The notes: generated by a model not told the origin, from the letters alone. Shown: positions 23,824-33,557, counted from the first letter of the stretch. The stretch is DNA of 64,000 bases from Zipacnadum sp036504235 (GCA_036504235.1 DASXVN010000008.1:1-64000), one strand, 5' to 3'. Program-made: numbers and translations.

Positions 23824-24383
23824 CAACCCAGGCTCCCGGGCGCGGTTAGCGCCTGCAGTTCCGTGGCAAAGACATGAAAAGCGTCGAAACCGAGTAGCAC
23901 AAAGACAATGGAGCGCAAGACCCGCGGCCCGCCGGCGGCGAATTCCACCGCGCTCGCGATCATCGCCCGCGCCGCGTCGGCCAGCGCCACGCCGCCGACT
24001 CCGGTACCGAAGGCGGGCAGGGCGAGTGACTCCAGGCCCTGGCCCTCGGCGGCCTCCAGGCAAGCCCGCGTGGTGCGGGCGATCAACTCCGGCGTGGTGC
24101 GCAGGTCCTGGCCCATGACGGCGCCGTGCACGATGGCGCGATACGGAAGCCGCCCGGCGGAGGTGATCACGGCGCTGCCCACGGCAACCGGGCCTTGCGC
24201 CATCGCTTCTTCCTCGATCTCCGGTCCGCCGGCGCGTTTGAGGGCGCCCGCTACGCCCGCCCCCATCCAGAGGTGGTTGTTGGCGGCATTGGCGACGGCT
24301 ACGGTGGTGGCCTGTGTGAGGTCACCCTCGCAAACCTCCAGCCGCACCCCATCCAGATCGACAAAGACCATTGGCTCAACCAT
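23823..24383 (-). CDS. Macro-domain protein (ADP-ribose binding or hydrolase)
   Basis: The 186-residue protein is a stand-alone macro domain, the fold that binds ADP-ribose and often removes it from proteins, nucleic acids or O-acetyl-ADP-ribose. The adenine/ribose motif VEGDLT-like (VCEGDLTQATTVAVANAAN) and the following NNHLWMGAGVAGAL loop are intact. The phosphate loop GTGVGG occurs in ALPAFGTGVGGVAL. I chose the ATG at 24383 because GGAGAA lies nine bases upstream. It precedes and overlaps the lytic transglycosylase gene, an unexpected pairing of a cytoplasmic ADP-ribose enzyme with a wall hydrolase. No ADP-ribosyltransferase is seen nearby. Confidence 0.88.
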   Translation of the reverse strand: MVEPMVFVDLDGVRLEVCEGDLTQATTVAVANAANNHLWMGAGVAGALKRAGGPEIEEEAMAQGPVAVGSAVITSAGRLPYRAIVHGAVMGQDLRTTPELIARTTRACLEAAEGQGLESLALPAFGTGVGGVALADAARAMIASAVEFAAGGPRVLRSIVFVLLGFDAFHVFATELQALTAPGSLG

Positions 24384-24561
24384 GACAACCGTTCTCCACG
24401 AAATCGGACCGGCCACCGATGGTACGCGCCCCGAGGCCGCCGTCGCGATTTGGTCGCCTGGGCGGGCCCCACGAGCGCCTAAACGTAGCACTTTCGTCCC
24501 AAAAAGTCAATGCTGGGGCCGCCCCGCCCGGTGTGGGAGGGGCTACGGCCCTACCCCCTGG

Positions 24562-24668
24562 CCCCCTCCCTGAAGGGAGGGGGAGGGTGGCTGAGGTGAA
24601 GCCAAGGGGTCGAGGTGGGCGCGGGTGGATGTTTCGCGGGTGAGGCTCCGCGAAAGATCCACCCCTAC
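24562..24668. repeat. Dispersed intergenic hairpins
   Basis: CCCCCTCCC pairs with GGGAGGGGG at 24562-24583. GTGGATGTTTCGCGG (24625-24639) pairs with CCGCGAAAGATCCAC (24648-24662) and is followed by CCCTACAG. Both resemble hairpins elsewhere in the window whose 3' side ends in CCCCTAC. The rest of the 24384-24731 gap shows no gene. Confidence 0.6.
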
Positions 24669-24731
24669 AGTACGGCTGACGGCACGCCGGCAGGCCGCCG
24701 GTGCCACTGACGGCACCCACCACCCTCTCCC

Positions 24732-27700
24732 CTACTTCTTGAGCTTCTCTACCGCCACCCGCTCCAGGACCAGGGAGGTCACGGTTACCTTGCCGGGCTT
24801 GAACCCGGAGGAGAACTCGCCCGGCTGGAGGAGGATCTGGTTCGGCTCGCCGAACTTGACCCAGGGCGTGATGTCCATGTAGTACGAGGTCGGGCTGTTG
24901 TAGAAGAAGACCCGCTCGTTGACCGCCATGCGGGCATAGTTGGACTTGGCGTTCAGGAAGACGTGCGAGCCCTTCCACGAGGCGGGCACCACAATCTCTC
25001 GGCTGGCGTAGAGGCCGGTGAAGCTGCCGGGGAGCTGGGCCGGGCCGGTGCCGGTGTCTTCGCCGAGGCGCACCGTCCACTCGCCGTCCAAGGGCAGCGT
25101 CTCCTCCGGCGCCGGCTGGCGCATCAGGCTGGGGTCGCCGGCGAAACCGTTATTGTTGGCCAGGATCACCAGCACGTTGGCGCCAGGGAAGCGCAGAGCC
25201 TGCGAGACGTCGAGGTCACCGGGGGTCTCCGAGGTGCCGACCTGCTTGCCGTTGAGGTAGACCTCGCCCTTGAAGCCGCCGCCGAAGTTCCGGGGCTGGC
25301 GATTGAGGCGCAGGAAGTAGCGGTCGCCGGGCTGCCAGGAGGGCGGCGTGTCTACGGTGCTGCGATAAAGGACCGACTGGGTCGGCGCGAGGTCCTGGGC
25401 CGCATAGTGCGGCTGGATGAAGCCCAGCTCACTGTCCCAGCCCTCCGCGGTCCCGGGGGTCGAGGAGAGGGCGACCAGCAGCTCCGGCTTGACGTAGCTG
25501 GTGTCCACGACCTGACCGGCGCCGGGCGGGAAGGCCGCATAGAAGACCGGCAGATCGGGATACTCGACGATCTGGCCGGGCTTCGACTGTCGCCAGACTC
25601 GCGCGGTCTTGGCGTACCAATCGGCCACGGTGTCGGCCGGGGGGCGCGGTGACTGCACGGCCAGGATGCGGGTCTCGAAGGGCTGCAGCGTCTGGCTCAG
25701 GTGGATGGTGGTGCCGTCAATCTTCGCCTCCACCGGCTGGCCGGTCTTGGGGTCCAGCACCTGCGTGGCCGGGAACGAGGTGTGCCAGTCAGTGGTGAAG
25801 GTCTGCGGGTCGGTGTCGCTGGGATTCCAGAGGATCAGGTACTCCTCGGTTCCGTTATTGGCCACGAAGCGGTCGCGCCAGACAGCCTGCGTGTCGGCAG
25901 GCACGTCGGGGGGCAGGCCCAGGCCGGTGAGCAGGTCCTGGATAAAGGCATTCTGCTGCGGGCCGGGCCACCACATGCCCGCCTTGTCGTAGGAGTCGCG
26001 CCAGAAAGGGCTGCCCAGGACGATGACGCGGCCCTTGCCCAGCTTGCGCATGCCGACAGCAATGGCGCCGTCGCGGTAGCGGGCGAGCGCCTGGGTGTCG
26101 GGCGCCACCGGGGTGAGCGCCAGACAGGCGTCGGCGTAGTTGTAGCCGGAGTAATCAACGCAGCGGCCCTGATTCATGAAGTTCTTGCCGGCCAGCTTGG
26201 TGAAGATCGGCTGGTCGTTGAGGATAGAGACAAACCCGCCCATGGGGCGCACTTCCTGGACCTTGAAGCCGGTGAGAGAGCTGAGGGGCCAGGCGTCGCG
26301 CTGGGTAAGCGTGTGCCGGCCGGTCTCCTGCAGGGCCACGTAAGTGCCACCGTTCTCCACGTACTTGGTCAGATCCGCCACGGTCTGCGGCGACATCACC
26401 CAGGTGCCGCAGTCAAAGAGCACCTTGTAGCTGTCGGCAAAGCCGCGATGGAGGCCCGGCTCGTCAAGGTAGGCAAAGCTGTAGCCCAGGGTGTGCAGGT
26501 CGCCTCGGCCCAAATCGTAGATGTAGGGCATGGCCGCACCGGGGCCGGGGTTCAGCCGGTTGTTCTCGCCTGACCACAGCAAGGCGAGGTCCGGCTTGCG
26601 CAGATCGTAGCGGTTGGCGAGATGCAGGTAAGGGAAGTTCGCCTTCCAGTACGGGGTGGACGGCGTGTACATCATCGCCTCAATATCAATGAAGTTGTCG
26701 AAGGCGTTCAGGCCGGAGAAAGTGAACCAGCCCAGCCACCGCTGGAAGAACTTGGGGTCCGGCATACTGGCGGAAGGCTCGGCGGAGCCGGGCAGGCCGT
26801 AGGGATAGCCGCCGCGGCGGTCCCAGGGCCGGTAGAAGGCCTCATCGCCGGTGTTGTGCGGGAAGCCGCCGTAATCGTACATGACCTCGTTGAACAGGTC
26901 CTTGTCGGCGGCGGCCATGATCTTGATGGGCCGGTTGGGGTCAATCCCCCGGATGGCCTGGATGGTCTGGCGCTCCTGCTCCACGGCGCAGGCGGACACA
27001 TAGTCGCGCCAGTCCACGAAGCGCGCGTTGAGAAAGGAGTCGCGGTAGGGGTAGCGCTCGACAGGATGCGGCGACAGGAAGAAGCTGCCGGCGAACTCGG
27101 GAGAGGTGGGGCAATAGGCGATCTGGTTGACCCCGGGGCGCACCAGGCCGGTGGCCTCTTTGGAGCCGATGATCCAGAAACCGCCCGGCCCGGTCAGACC
27201 GCCTAGCTCGACTCCGTTGAGCCAGATGTGGTTGGGCGCCTCCGGCCCCCGGGCCTGGTTCATCGCGGCGCAGACCAGGTAGAGCGGCCCCTTGTGCTTG
27301 GCCAGGTACGAGGCGGGAACGGTGAGGGTGCCGCGATACCAGAAGTTCTGGTGGGTCTCGATCTCCATGATGCCCAGATCGCCGCCGGGCTTGTTGATCG
27401 GCGTCCACTTGGCGTCGTCGAATCCGAGGGTCTGCCACTGAGCGGCGCGGCCGGTCGCCAGGTCGCCGGTGTGCAGCTTCCAGGCCCGGTCCGCGAAGAG
27501 GCTGTCCTGGTCTGCCCCGAAGAAGGAGTAGTCAAAGGGGATGGGGACCTGCTCCCAGTTGCGGAACCGCCCGCCCTCGCCATACCAGGCCTGGCCGAGG
27601 GATTTGAGGGTGTAGCCGCGCTCACTCTGCAGCCACTGGGTGAAATGGGCCTGATTCTTCGGGCCGTAGTCCCAGTACATCTGGAAAGCGCCCGGACCGA

Positions 27701-28553
27701 TCTCCCCGTGGGGCTCGTCCCAGTCCACCAGCAGGGGATCGTTGACCAGACCCTTCATGATCCCCTGGAAGACCCAGTTGCGATACTGGTTCAGCTGGTC
27801 GCCGCCGTTGCTGATCTGGCCGTAGTAGTGCGCCCAGGTGGAGAACAGGGCGGGGTTCGGCTGGATCAGCTCAAAGGGGTCGAGCCGGGCGATGTCCGGG
27901 TCCCAGGTGTGCCACTGGACGACATGGAAGGGGCGATTGTAGCGGTGGATGGCGGCGATCGTCTCGCGCCGGCCCGCGCCGTAGGGGCCCACGTGCACGG
28001 TCAGGTCATTCTCGGTCAGGTACTCGAAATGCGGGGGGACGACGTCTTTCAGGCCCTTGGGATTATCGTTGAAGGGGTTGAAGGGGGTGTACCAGGTGCC
28101 AATGCCGACGGTGGACCACTTGTCCAGGTAGGTCGGATAGCGGTAGGCCGGATCGTAGAGCACGGCCCCGGCCAGCAGCGGCGCGGCGGCGGGGAAGGCG
28201 GTCGCCAACTGCGCGGCGTCGGTGGCGGTGGTGGTGAAGCAGTAGGCGTCGCTCCCCTGGGCCAGCACCAGATAGGACCCCAGACCGGGCCGCACCAGCA
28301 CCGGGACCTGCCGGTCGCCGAGGGTAACGGTCACCCAGGTGGTCTGGGCGGTGACGCTCAGTTCCATGTCACGCGCCAGCTTGTGGATGAGTTGCACGGC
28401 GTGCGCGGGACTGTCGCAGGCAAAGCGCATCCCCTGCCCGGCGGGCAGCGGGGATTCCTGCACGGCGCCGAAGCCCCGCAGAGTAGCCGCCGAGGCAGCC
28501 ACCGGCAACAGACACGCAACGGCCAGCAGAACGAGCAGATATACCGATTTCAT
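24732..28553 (-). CDS. Giant exported GH42-like beta-galactosidase family protein
   Basis: The 1273-residue protein has a signal peptide (KSVYLLVLLAVACLLPVAA). Its barrel resembles GH42 beta-galactosidases: VDWDEPHGEIGPGAFQMYW, then HFTQWLQSERGYTLKSLGQA and the aromatic YGEGGRF region typical of the family. A jelly-roll sugar-binding module (about 370-480, NFWYRGTLTVPASYL to NHIWLNGVELGG) appears inserted in the barrel, which then resumes at RDYVSACAVEQERQT. A GATase-like trimerisation domain follows (SYKVLFDCGTWVMSPQTV, then LTKYVENGGTYVALQETG). The last about 230 residues form a second jelly-roll. I chose the ATG at 28553, with AAGGGTG upstream. The family usually has 650-700 residues, so this one is nearly twice as long. 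It probably acts on galactosides or related glycans outside the cytoplasm. Confidence 0.75.
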   Translation of the reverse strand: MKSVYLLVLLAVACLLPVAASAATLRGFGAVQESPLPAGQGMRFACDSPAHAVQLIHKLARDMELSVTAQTTWVTVTLGDRQVPVLVRPGLGSYLVLAQGSDAYCFTTTATDAAQLATAFPAAAPLLAGAVLYDPAYRYPTYLDKWSTVGIGTWYTPFNPFNDNPKGLKDVVPPHFEYLTENDLTVHVGPYGAGRRETIAAIHRYNRPFHVVQWHTWDPDIARLDPFELIQPNPALFSTWAHYYGQISNGGDQLNQYRNWVFQGIMKGLVNDPLLVDWDEPHGEIGPGAFQMYWDYGPKNQAHFTQWLQSERGYTLKSLGQAWYGEGGRFRNWEQVPIPFDYSFFGADQDSLFADRAWKLHTGDLATGRAAQWQTLGFDDAKWTPINKPGGDLGIMEIETHQNFWYRGTLTVPASYLAKHKGPLYLVCAAMNQARGPEAPNHIWLNGVELGGLTGPGGFWIIGSKEATGLVRPGVNQIAYCPTSPEFAGSFFLSPHPVERYPYRDSFLNARFVDWRDYVSACAVEQERQTIQAIRGIDPNRPIKIMAAADKDLFNEVMYDYGGFPHNTGDEAFYRPWDRRGGYPYGLPGSAEPSASMPDPKFFQRWLGWFTFSGLNAFDNFIDIEAMMYTPSTPYWKANFPYLHLANRYDLRKPDLALLWSGENNRLNPGPGAAMPYIYDLGRGDLHTLGYSFAYLDEPGLHRGFADSYKVLFDCGTWVMSPQTVADLTKYVENGGTYVALQETGRHTLTQRDAWPLSSLTGFKVQEVRPMGGFVSILNDQPIFTKLAGKNFMNQGRCVDYSGYNYADACLALTPVAPDTQALARYRDGAIAVGMRKLGKGRVIVLGSPFWRDSYDKAGMWWPGPQQNAFIQDLLTGLGLPPDVPADTQAVWRDRFVANNGTEEYLILWNPSDTDPQTFTTDWHTSFPATQVLDPKTGQPVEAKIDGTTIHLSQTLQPFETRILAVQSPRPPADTVADWYAKTARVWRQSKPGQIVEYPDLPVFYAAFPPGAGQVVDTSYVKPELLVALSSTPGTAEGWDSELGFIQPHYAAQDLAPTQSVLYRSTVDTPPSWQPGDRYFLRLNRQPRNFGGGFKGEVYLNGKQVGTSETPGDLDVSQALRFPGANVLVILANNNGFAGDPSLMRQPAPEETLPLDGEWTVRLGEDTGTGPAQLPGSFTGLYASREIVVPASWKGSHVFLNAKSNYARMAVNERVFFYNSPTSYYMDITPWVKFGEPNQILLQPGEFSSGFKPGKVTVTSLVLERVAVEKLKK

Positions 28554-28602
28554 CAAGCTTCACCCTTTGATACGACAGTCATAGGCGCACGTGTAACGAT
28601 GC

Positions 28603-28626
28603 AGAAAGGCGGGCCACTTGCCCGCC
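28603..28626 (-). terminator. Hairpin after the upstream gene, before GH42-like gene
   Basis: On the minus strand GGCGGGC pairs with GCCCGCC across a five-base loop, followed by TTTCT. It lies downstream of the WD40 gene stop and about 50 bases before the GH42-like start, so it could end the WD40 transcript. Confidence 0.5.
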
Positions 28627-28706
28627 GCAGGTACGCGATTACGGCGGGAGTGGGGGACTTTTCGTCGGGCGAGGCGGGGAGACCTTCCCCCCGCCATGCG
28701 CCGTTA

Positions 28707-29693
28707 CTACGCAAACGGCCCAGGGATAGTGCGCAGGCAGTCGCCGGAGCGCAGGTCCCAGACCTTGAGGGTGCCGTCGCGCGAGGCAGATACGACCCGC
28801 TGGCCGTCCGAGGCCACGGCGACGGCGAGCACCCAGTCGGTGTGCCCGCGGAGGACCCTCAGGCAGGTCAGCTTCTCCAGGTCCCAGACCCGGAGCGTAT
28901 GGTCCACGGAGGCGGAAACCGCTCGCTCGCCGTTGGGGGACAGGGCCACGGCCGTAACCGCGTCCTCATGCCCCACGAGCCTGTTAATGCAGTCTCCCGA
29001 GCGCAGATTCCAGGTCTGGACAGTCTCTTCCCACCATCCGCCGCCGGAGACCGCCTGCTGCCCATCGGGAGTGGTCACCACGGACGTCACCCTGTCGATC
29101 ACGCCGGTGAAGGTCTCCAGACAGGCGCCGGTGTCCAGGTCCCAGAGCTTGAGGGTCTGGTCGTCCGAGCCGGAAACGATCTTGGTCCCGCCGGGAGTGA
29201 TCGCCACGGCGCAGACCAGGCCGGTATGGCCCACCAGGGTCTGCAGGCACGTGCCGGTGGTCAGGTCCCAGACCTTCAGGGTTTCGTCCCCCGAACCGGA
29301 GACGGCCTGCTCGCCGTCCGGCGTCACCGCGACCGCCTCCACGGAGTCGAGATGCCCGGAGAGCGTCTGCAGGCAGGTCCCGGTGCGCAGGTCCCAGACC
29401 TTGAGCGTCCTGTCCTGCGAGGCGGAGACGAGCCGCGTGCCGTCCGGCGTAACCGCTACGGCCTCGATCCGGTCCGTGTGGCCCTTGATTGTCTGCACGC
29501 AAGCCCCGGTGGTCAGGTCATAGACTTTGAGCGCAGCCCCCAAGCCCGTCACGGCGCGCGTGCCGTCCGGGGTGAGCGCCAAGGCCACGCCGTCGGTCAC
29601 GGGAGCACGCCCGGCGGCGTTCCCCGCACCCGCGGCTAAGAAAACAGTACCCAGGATCACGGCGGCAAGACTGACGGCAGAGATGCCTTTCAC
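28707..29693 (-). CDS. Exported seven-bladed WD40 beta-propeller
   Basis: The 328-residue product consists of a signal peptide (about residues 1-27, GISAVSLAAVILGTVFLAAG) and seven WD40 repeats that fill the rest. Each repeat ends in KVWDL, KLWDL, QTWNL or RVWDL followed by a conserved TGxC stretch, and most contain the GHTD turn. One propeller needs seven blades, so the domain is complete. The start is GTG at 29693 with GGGGGG eight bases upstream; the longer frame to 29756 is not protein-like. Blade 5 has an insertion (GGGWWEETVQTWNL). Free-standing exported WD40 propellers probably act as binding scaffolds; its partner is unknown. It lies between the GH42-like gene and the second giant exported paralogue. 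Confidence 0.88.
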   Translation of the reverse strand: MKGISAVSLAAVILGTVFLAAGAGNAAGRAPVTDGVALALTPDGTRAVTGLGAALKVYDLTTGACVQTIKGHTDRIEAVAVTPDGTRLVSASQDRTLKVWDLRTGTCLQTLSGHLDSVEAVAVTPDGEQAVSGSGDETLKVWDLTTGTCLQTLVGHTGLVCAVAITPGGTKIVSGSDDQTLKLWDLDTGACLETFTGVIDRVTSVVTTPDGQQAVSGGGWWEETVQTWNLRSGDCINRLVGHEDAVTAVALSPNGERAVSASVDHTLRVWDLEKLTCLRVLRGHTDWVLAVAVASDGQRVVSASRDGTLKVWDLRSGDCLRTIPGPFA

Positions 29694-29863
29694 TATTTCA
29701 ACCCCCCACAGTCGAGAATGGATATCAGGCCTGCCGTAGTGTGCAGGCACCACCAAAGCCAGTCAACATATTCCCCGCCGAGCAGGCGCTCCCTGCAAGG
29801 GTGGGACGGCTATTTTGCGCGCCCTCGATGAATCGCCCGCACGACGAGCCCCGCGTCTCTCCC

Positions 29864-32800
29864 CTACCCTCCCGCCTTGGTCACCGTCGCCCCTGTCAGC
29901 ACGTATTCTACCATGCTGCCGGCGGGGATCGTTGCCGGGAAATCCGCGTTGGTTACGAAGTCGAACTGCGGGGCGCGGGTTACCTTGGTGGTTACCGGGG
30001 CGTCGGTTGGGTTGTTGATCTGCAGGGTGATCTCCTGCGGGCCGGTCTGCACCGCCGAGAGGTTCAGGTTCGCTTGGTCGAGCGTGAAGGGGTGGCCGAG
30101 GAAGAGCTTGCCTTGCGACTCGTCCAGGGCGCGGTGCGCGTAGGCCCGGCCGCCGGCGCCGCCCAGGGGGCGGAGGCGCTTGGCCGTGCGGTCATAGAGC
30201 ACGCTGGTCCAGCGGTCGTTGAGGTTCTCCACGACAATCGGGAGCGATACCGGCAGTGCGTTCGGGGGCCAGGCGATCTCGCCGGCAAAGCCCTTGCCCT
30301 GCCCGTCAATCCGCAGCAGGTAGTCCTGGTCCATGATCCGGCCCTGCTCGACGGTAATCTTGTAGCCGGTCTGGCCGGGCGCGGCCAGACCCATCGCGGT
30401 GCGGAAGCGCTCCGGCAGTTGCGTCGCGGGCAGCTCGTCAAAGCCGCTGATCATGGCGACGATGCGGTATTTGAGCACCGTGCCGGCCTTGAAGGTCTTG
30501 CCGGCGGTGTCAAAGCCGATGCCTACCCAGCGGTTGCGGTAGCTGTAGATCAGGTCGTCCTGGAGGCTGAACAGCCCCGCCGAGCCGTACGCCGAGGGGT
30601 AGAACCAGATATAGGCGCCCTTGTTGAAGGCCCCGTCCGCGGAGGCCACGTGGGGGTCGGTGAAGGACATCTTCGTGACCAAGTCGCCGGTACTCGAGTG
30701 CTGAATCGCGGCGGTGTCATAGCCGCCCAGGGGGTTCCAGGCCTGCATGGTGAGGACCGAGATGCCCATGCGCTGGTCCGGGCCGAAGGTCAGGTCCTTG
30801 AGGATCTTGATCGAGCCCTCGAGGATTACCGGCGCGGGCTGGTGGCCGGCGTGGCTGAAGGTGATGTACTTCAGGTCGGCGTTGAACAGGCTCATCGGCA
30901 CCACCGGCCCTTGCAGCCAGGGGTGAACGATCTTGACCGAGGGATCATAGATCTGGCGCAGGCCGGCGGTCTGGATGGCCACGTCGGGCGAGCAGAGCTC
31001 CCGGCCGATCGCGCGCGAGACGCGCCCGCCTAGCTCCTGCTCGGTGCCGGCGGTGATATTGGGCGCCGGGTAGACGGAGGCCATGTAGTTGGGCTGGCCG
31101 TCAAAGTGCGGCAGGCGGCTGCGATCCTGATTGACCGAGGGCAGCAGGGTCTCGCGGAAGCCGTTCTTCTCCATGCTGTTGGGCGCGGAGTAGTTGCCCC
31201 CGGTGTTGCCCGAGGCGGCCTGGGGCGCGGGCAGGCCCGAGTAGCTGAGCATGTTGTTGCGGTCGGCGCACCAGGTGAGCTGGAAGAGCTGGTTCTTGTC
31301 CCACTCCTCGTCGCTGACCGCCTGGCGTCCGGCGTTATCGGTGACCTGCAGGATCAGGTTGTGCATGTCGTTGTGGGTGAGCACCAGCTCCTGCGCGAAG
31401 CGTTTCGCACCCGCCGGCAGGAAGCGGTACATCGGCTTGGTGCCGTTCATCACCACGATCTCTTTGAGGCCCGCCTCACTGGAGACGGCCATGCGCACGA
31501 ACCAGCGCTGGGCGGCCCAGTCCCAGAAGCCGCCGGCGGTGTCGAGGTTGCTGCTGCGCCATTCCTCGATCTTGGGCCCGTTGGTGACGTAGCTGGCCGG
31601 GAGGAAGTACCCGCGGTCGCCGAGGTTCTCCCCGAAGCTCTTGAGCCCCAGGCCGGCGTCGCGCAGGTAGACGGTCTTGAAGTGGTCGGAGGCCCACTCG
31701 GTGCGCAGCTCGGCCGCCGAATCCACGAGATTGACCGTGCAGGGCGAGACCCACTCGGTCCGCGCCGCGGCGATGAGGAAGGCGGGCAGCATGGAGTCCA
31801 TGAACTGCCCGTAGCGGTAGGTGTAGAGCGAGACCCAGGGGTTGTAGACGTTGTAGTTCTCCGGCAGGATGCCTGAGGGAAACTTCTCCTCCAGGCGGAA
31901 GTTGCCGCAGGCCAGCCCGTGACGCGGGCCGTTGTCCTCGCCCCAGGAGGCCTCGCCGAAGGTCTGGTCGAGCCGCTGGGCGAGCTTACGCGTCCCCGCC
32001 ACCAGGAAGCCGGGCTGGGGGAGCTTCAGGCCGCTGCGGAAGCCGAAGAAGTTGACGCCGCGCTCGGTCTGGAGACGAATTCCGGGGATCAGAATGAGCT
32101 TATCGTCGCTGTGGGCCTCGCACTCCTGCTTGAACTTGTCCCACTGATCGTCCTTGAGGGTCTCGAAGTCCTCGAGGAAGACCAGGTACTGCAGACCCAG
32201 CGCGCGGGCCGCTTGCGCATACTCGGCGACGGTGGATTTCCCGCCGCTGTAGGTCGTCCGCGCGCCGATTAGCCCGACGTACTGGTCCGGATTGGCCAGG
32301 TAGGGCCGGTCCTTGGTCGTCACGTTGGTGATCGGGGTGGGGAAATGCCACTGCTCGAGGGCGTAGCTGGCCGGAACGCTGGCCGCGATCGTCTGGCGGC
32401 CGGTGGCCCTCGAGGCCTGGCCCATCCAGTCCACGACGTTCATGAGCAGGCGGTCGAGGTCGGACTGCTTCCCCTCCAGGCCCTGACCGGTGGCGAAGCC
32501 GCTGAACAGCGTATTGCCGGCGCAGAAGTCGGTGACGCCCATGTCAATGCCGCAGACGGCCAGGCGGCCCTGGCCCTCGACGCCCTCGCGCACCGCCACC
32601 AGCGGCACCAGGGGCCGGGTCATCTTCAGGAGGCGCGGCTGCTGCTGGAAGGGCTGCTCGGCGCCCGAACCCTTGCCGAAGGGGACAAACTGTGTCCCGG
32701 GACCGCCCGAGGCCAGCACCGTCCAGTTGGCGTCTACGTCGAAGGGGTCGGTGGTGGGGCCCCAGTGGACGTTGCGGTCCAGGGTGTCCCCGGGCTTGCC

Positions 32801-33412
32801 GGAGACCGGATACCAGAGGCCGGTCACGCCGGCCGCCCGCGGATCAGTGGAGTGCTGCGGCGCGTAGGCGCAGCGGAAGACGCCCAGGCGATCCGGCGTC
32901 TGGTTCGCGTCCACGTAGGCCCCGGTCAGCATGTTCACTCCATAGGGACTAATGAGTTGATCGAGCTCCTCCTGGTAGCCGAACATGAGGAACATCAGCA
33001 CCCCGCCGCCGCCCTGCAGGTAGGTCTTGATCCGCTGGTGCACGGCCGCAATCGACGGGGCCAGCCCCTTGTCGGTCTTGGTGTAGGGATCGGTGGGCTG
33101 CTCCAGCATGACCACCACGTCAAACTGCTCGAAGAAGTCCGCGGGGGCCCCGGCCAGCCCGGGGAAGGTGGCGTACTGGACGCGGTAGCCCAGGCCGCTA
33201 ATCCGCGCCATATTCTTGCGGAGGTCGAAGCCGCCGCCGCTCAGGCCCAGCGGGCCGCTCACGAACAGCACCGCCGGCTTGGCCACGGCGGTCGCGGGCT
33301 GCGCCGCGGCGGTCTGGGCCGCGACCGGCAGAACTCCGGCAAGCAAGACTGTCGCCACTAGGGCCAAGCCCCAGATGATCCGTCGCGCACCCGCAGACTC
33401 GTTCAGACGCAT
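29864..33412 (-). CDS. Giant exported protein, GATase1-like/degenerate PHP family (paralogue 2)
   Basis: The 1182-residue product has a signal peptide (IWGLALVATVLLAGVLPVAA). The N-terminal 330 residues resemble a class I amidotransferase or ThuA-like fold (FEQFDVVVMLEQP and IKTYLQGGGGVLMFLMFG). The PHP-like segment begins at about residue 375 (VGLIGARTTYSGG, then STVAEYAQAARALGLQYLVF, LED), where the expected metal-binding His positions are replaced by Arg and Thr. A long beta-rich region ends in an Ig-like repeat (LQINNPTDAPVTTKV). The order of modules matches paralogues 1 and 3. The ATG has AAGGAG seven bases upstream. It is the gene immediately adjacent to the displaced tRNA fragment of the integrated element, on the host side. 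Confidence 0.75.
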   Translation of the reverse strand: MRLNESAGARRIIWGLALVATVLLAGVLPVAAQTAAAQPATAVAKPAVLFVSGPLGLSGGGFDLRKNMARISGLGYRVQYATFPGLAGAPADFFEQFDVVVMLEQPTDPYTKTDKGLAPSIAAVHQRIKTYLQGGGGVLMFLMFGYQEELDQLISPYGVNMLTGAYVDANQTPDRLGVFRCAYAPQHSTDPRAAGVTGLWYPVSGKPGDTLDRNVHWGPTTDPFDVDANWTVLASGGPGTQFVPFGKGSGAEQPFQQQPRLLKMTRPLVPLVAVREGVEGQGRLAVCGIDMGVTDFCAGNTLFSGFATGQGLEGKQSDLDRLLMNVVDWMGQASRATGRQTIAASVPASYALEQWHFPTPITNVTTKDRPYLANPDQYVGLIGARTTYSGGKSTVAEYAQAARALGLQYLVFLEDFETLKDDQWDKFKQECEAHSDDKLILIPGIRLQTERGVNFFGFRSGLKLPQPGFLVAGTRKLAQRLDQTFGEASWGEDNGPRHGLACGNFRLEEKFPSGILPENYNVYNPWVSLYTYRYGQFMDSMLPAFLIAAARTEWVSPCTVNLVDSAAELRTEWASDHFKTVYLRDAGLGLKSFGENLGDRGYFLPASYVTNGPKIEEWRSSNLDTAGGFWDWAAQRWFVRMAVSSEAGLKEIVVMNGTKPMYRFLPAGAKRFAQELVLTHNDMHNLILQVTDNAGRQAVSDEEWDKNQLFQLTWCADRNNMLSYSGLPAPQAASGNTGGNYSAPNSMEKNGFRETLLPSVNQDRSRLPHFDGQPNYMASVYPAPNITAGTEQELGGRVSRAIGRELCSPDVAIQTAGLRQIYDPSVKIVHPWLQGPVVPMSLFNADLKYITFSHAGHQPAPVILEGSIKILKDLTFGPDQRMGISVLTMQAWNPLGGYDTAAIQHSSTGDLVTKMSFTDPHVASADGAFNKGAYIWFYPSAYGSAGLFSLQDDLIYSYRNRWVGIGFDTAGKTFKAGTVLKYRIVAMISGFDELPATQLPERFRTAMGLAAPGQTGYKITVEQGRIMDQDYLLRIDGQGKGFAGEIAWPPNALPVSLPIVVENLNDRWTSVLYDRTAKRLRPLGGAGGRAYAHRALDESQGKLFLGHPFTLDQANLNLSAVQTGPQEITLQINNPTDAPVTTKVTRAPQFDFVTNADFPATIPAGSMVEYVLTGATVTKAGG

Positions 33413-33557
33413 GAGCTTCTCCTTAGCTAACTGGTGGTTGAGGCAGAGGCAGGTTCATCGTCCGACGGGGTTAGTCCTCCGCCGGCGACCGCCCGACGGA
33501 GATGAGACGCGCAGGGACAGCATGAAACAGGGAAAAAGCGGAGGGGAAAAGAAGAGG

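Noticed and set aside
27228..29639. 803-codon open frame on the plus strand, opposite the GH42-like and WD40 genes
   Set aside because: It runs opposite two clear genes, has Arg/Gly/Val-rich repetitive composition and no domain pattern; long antisense frames are common at this G+C.
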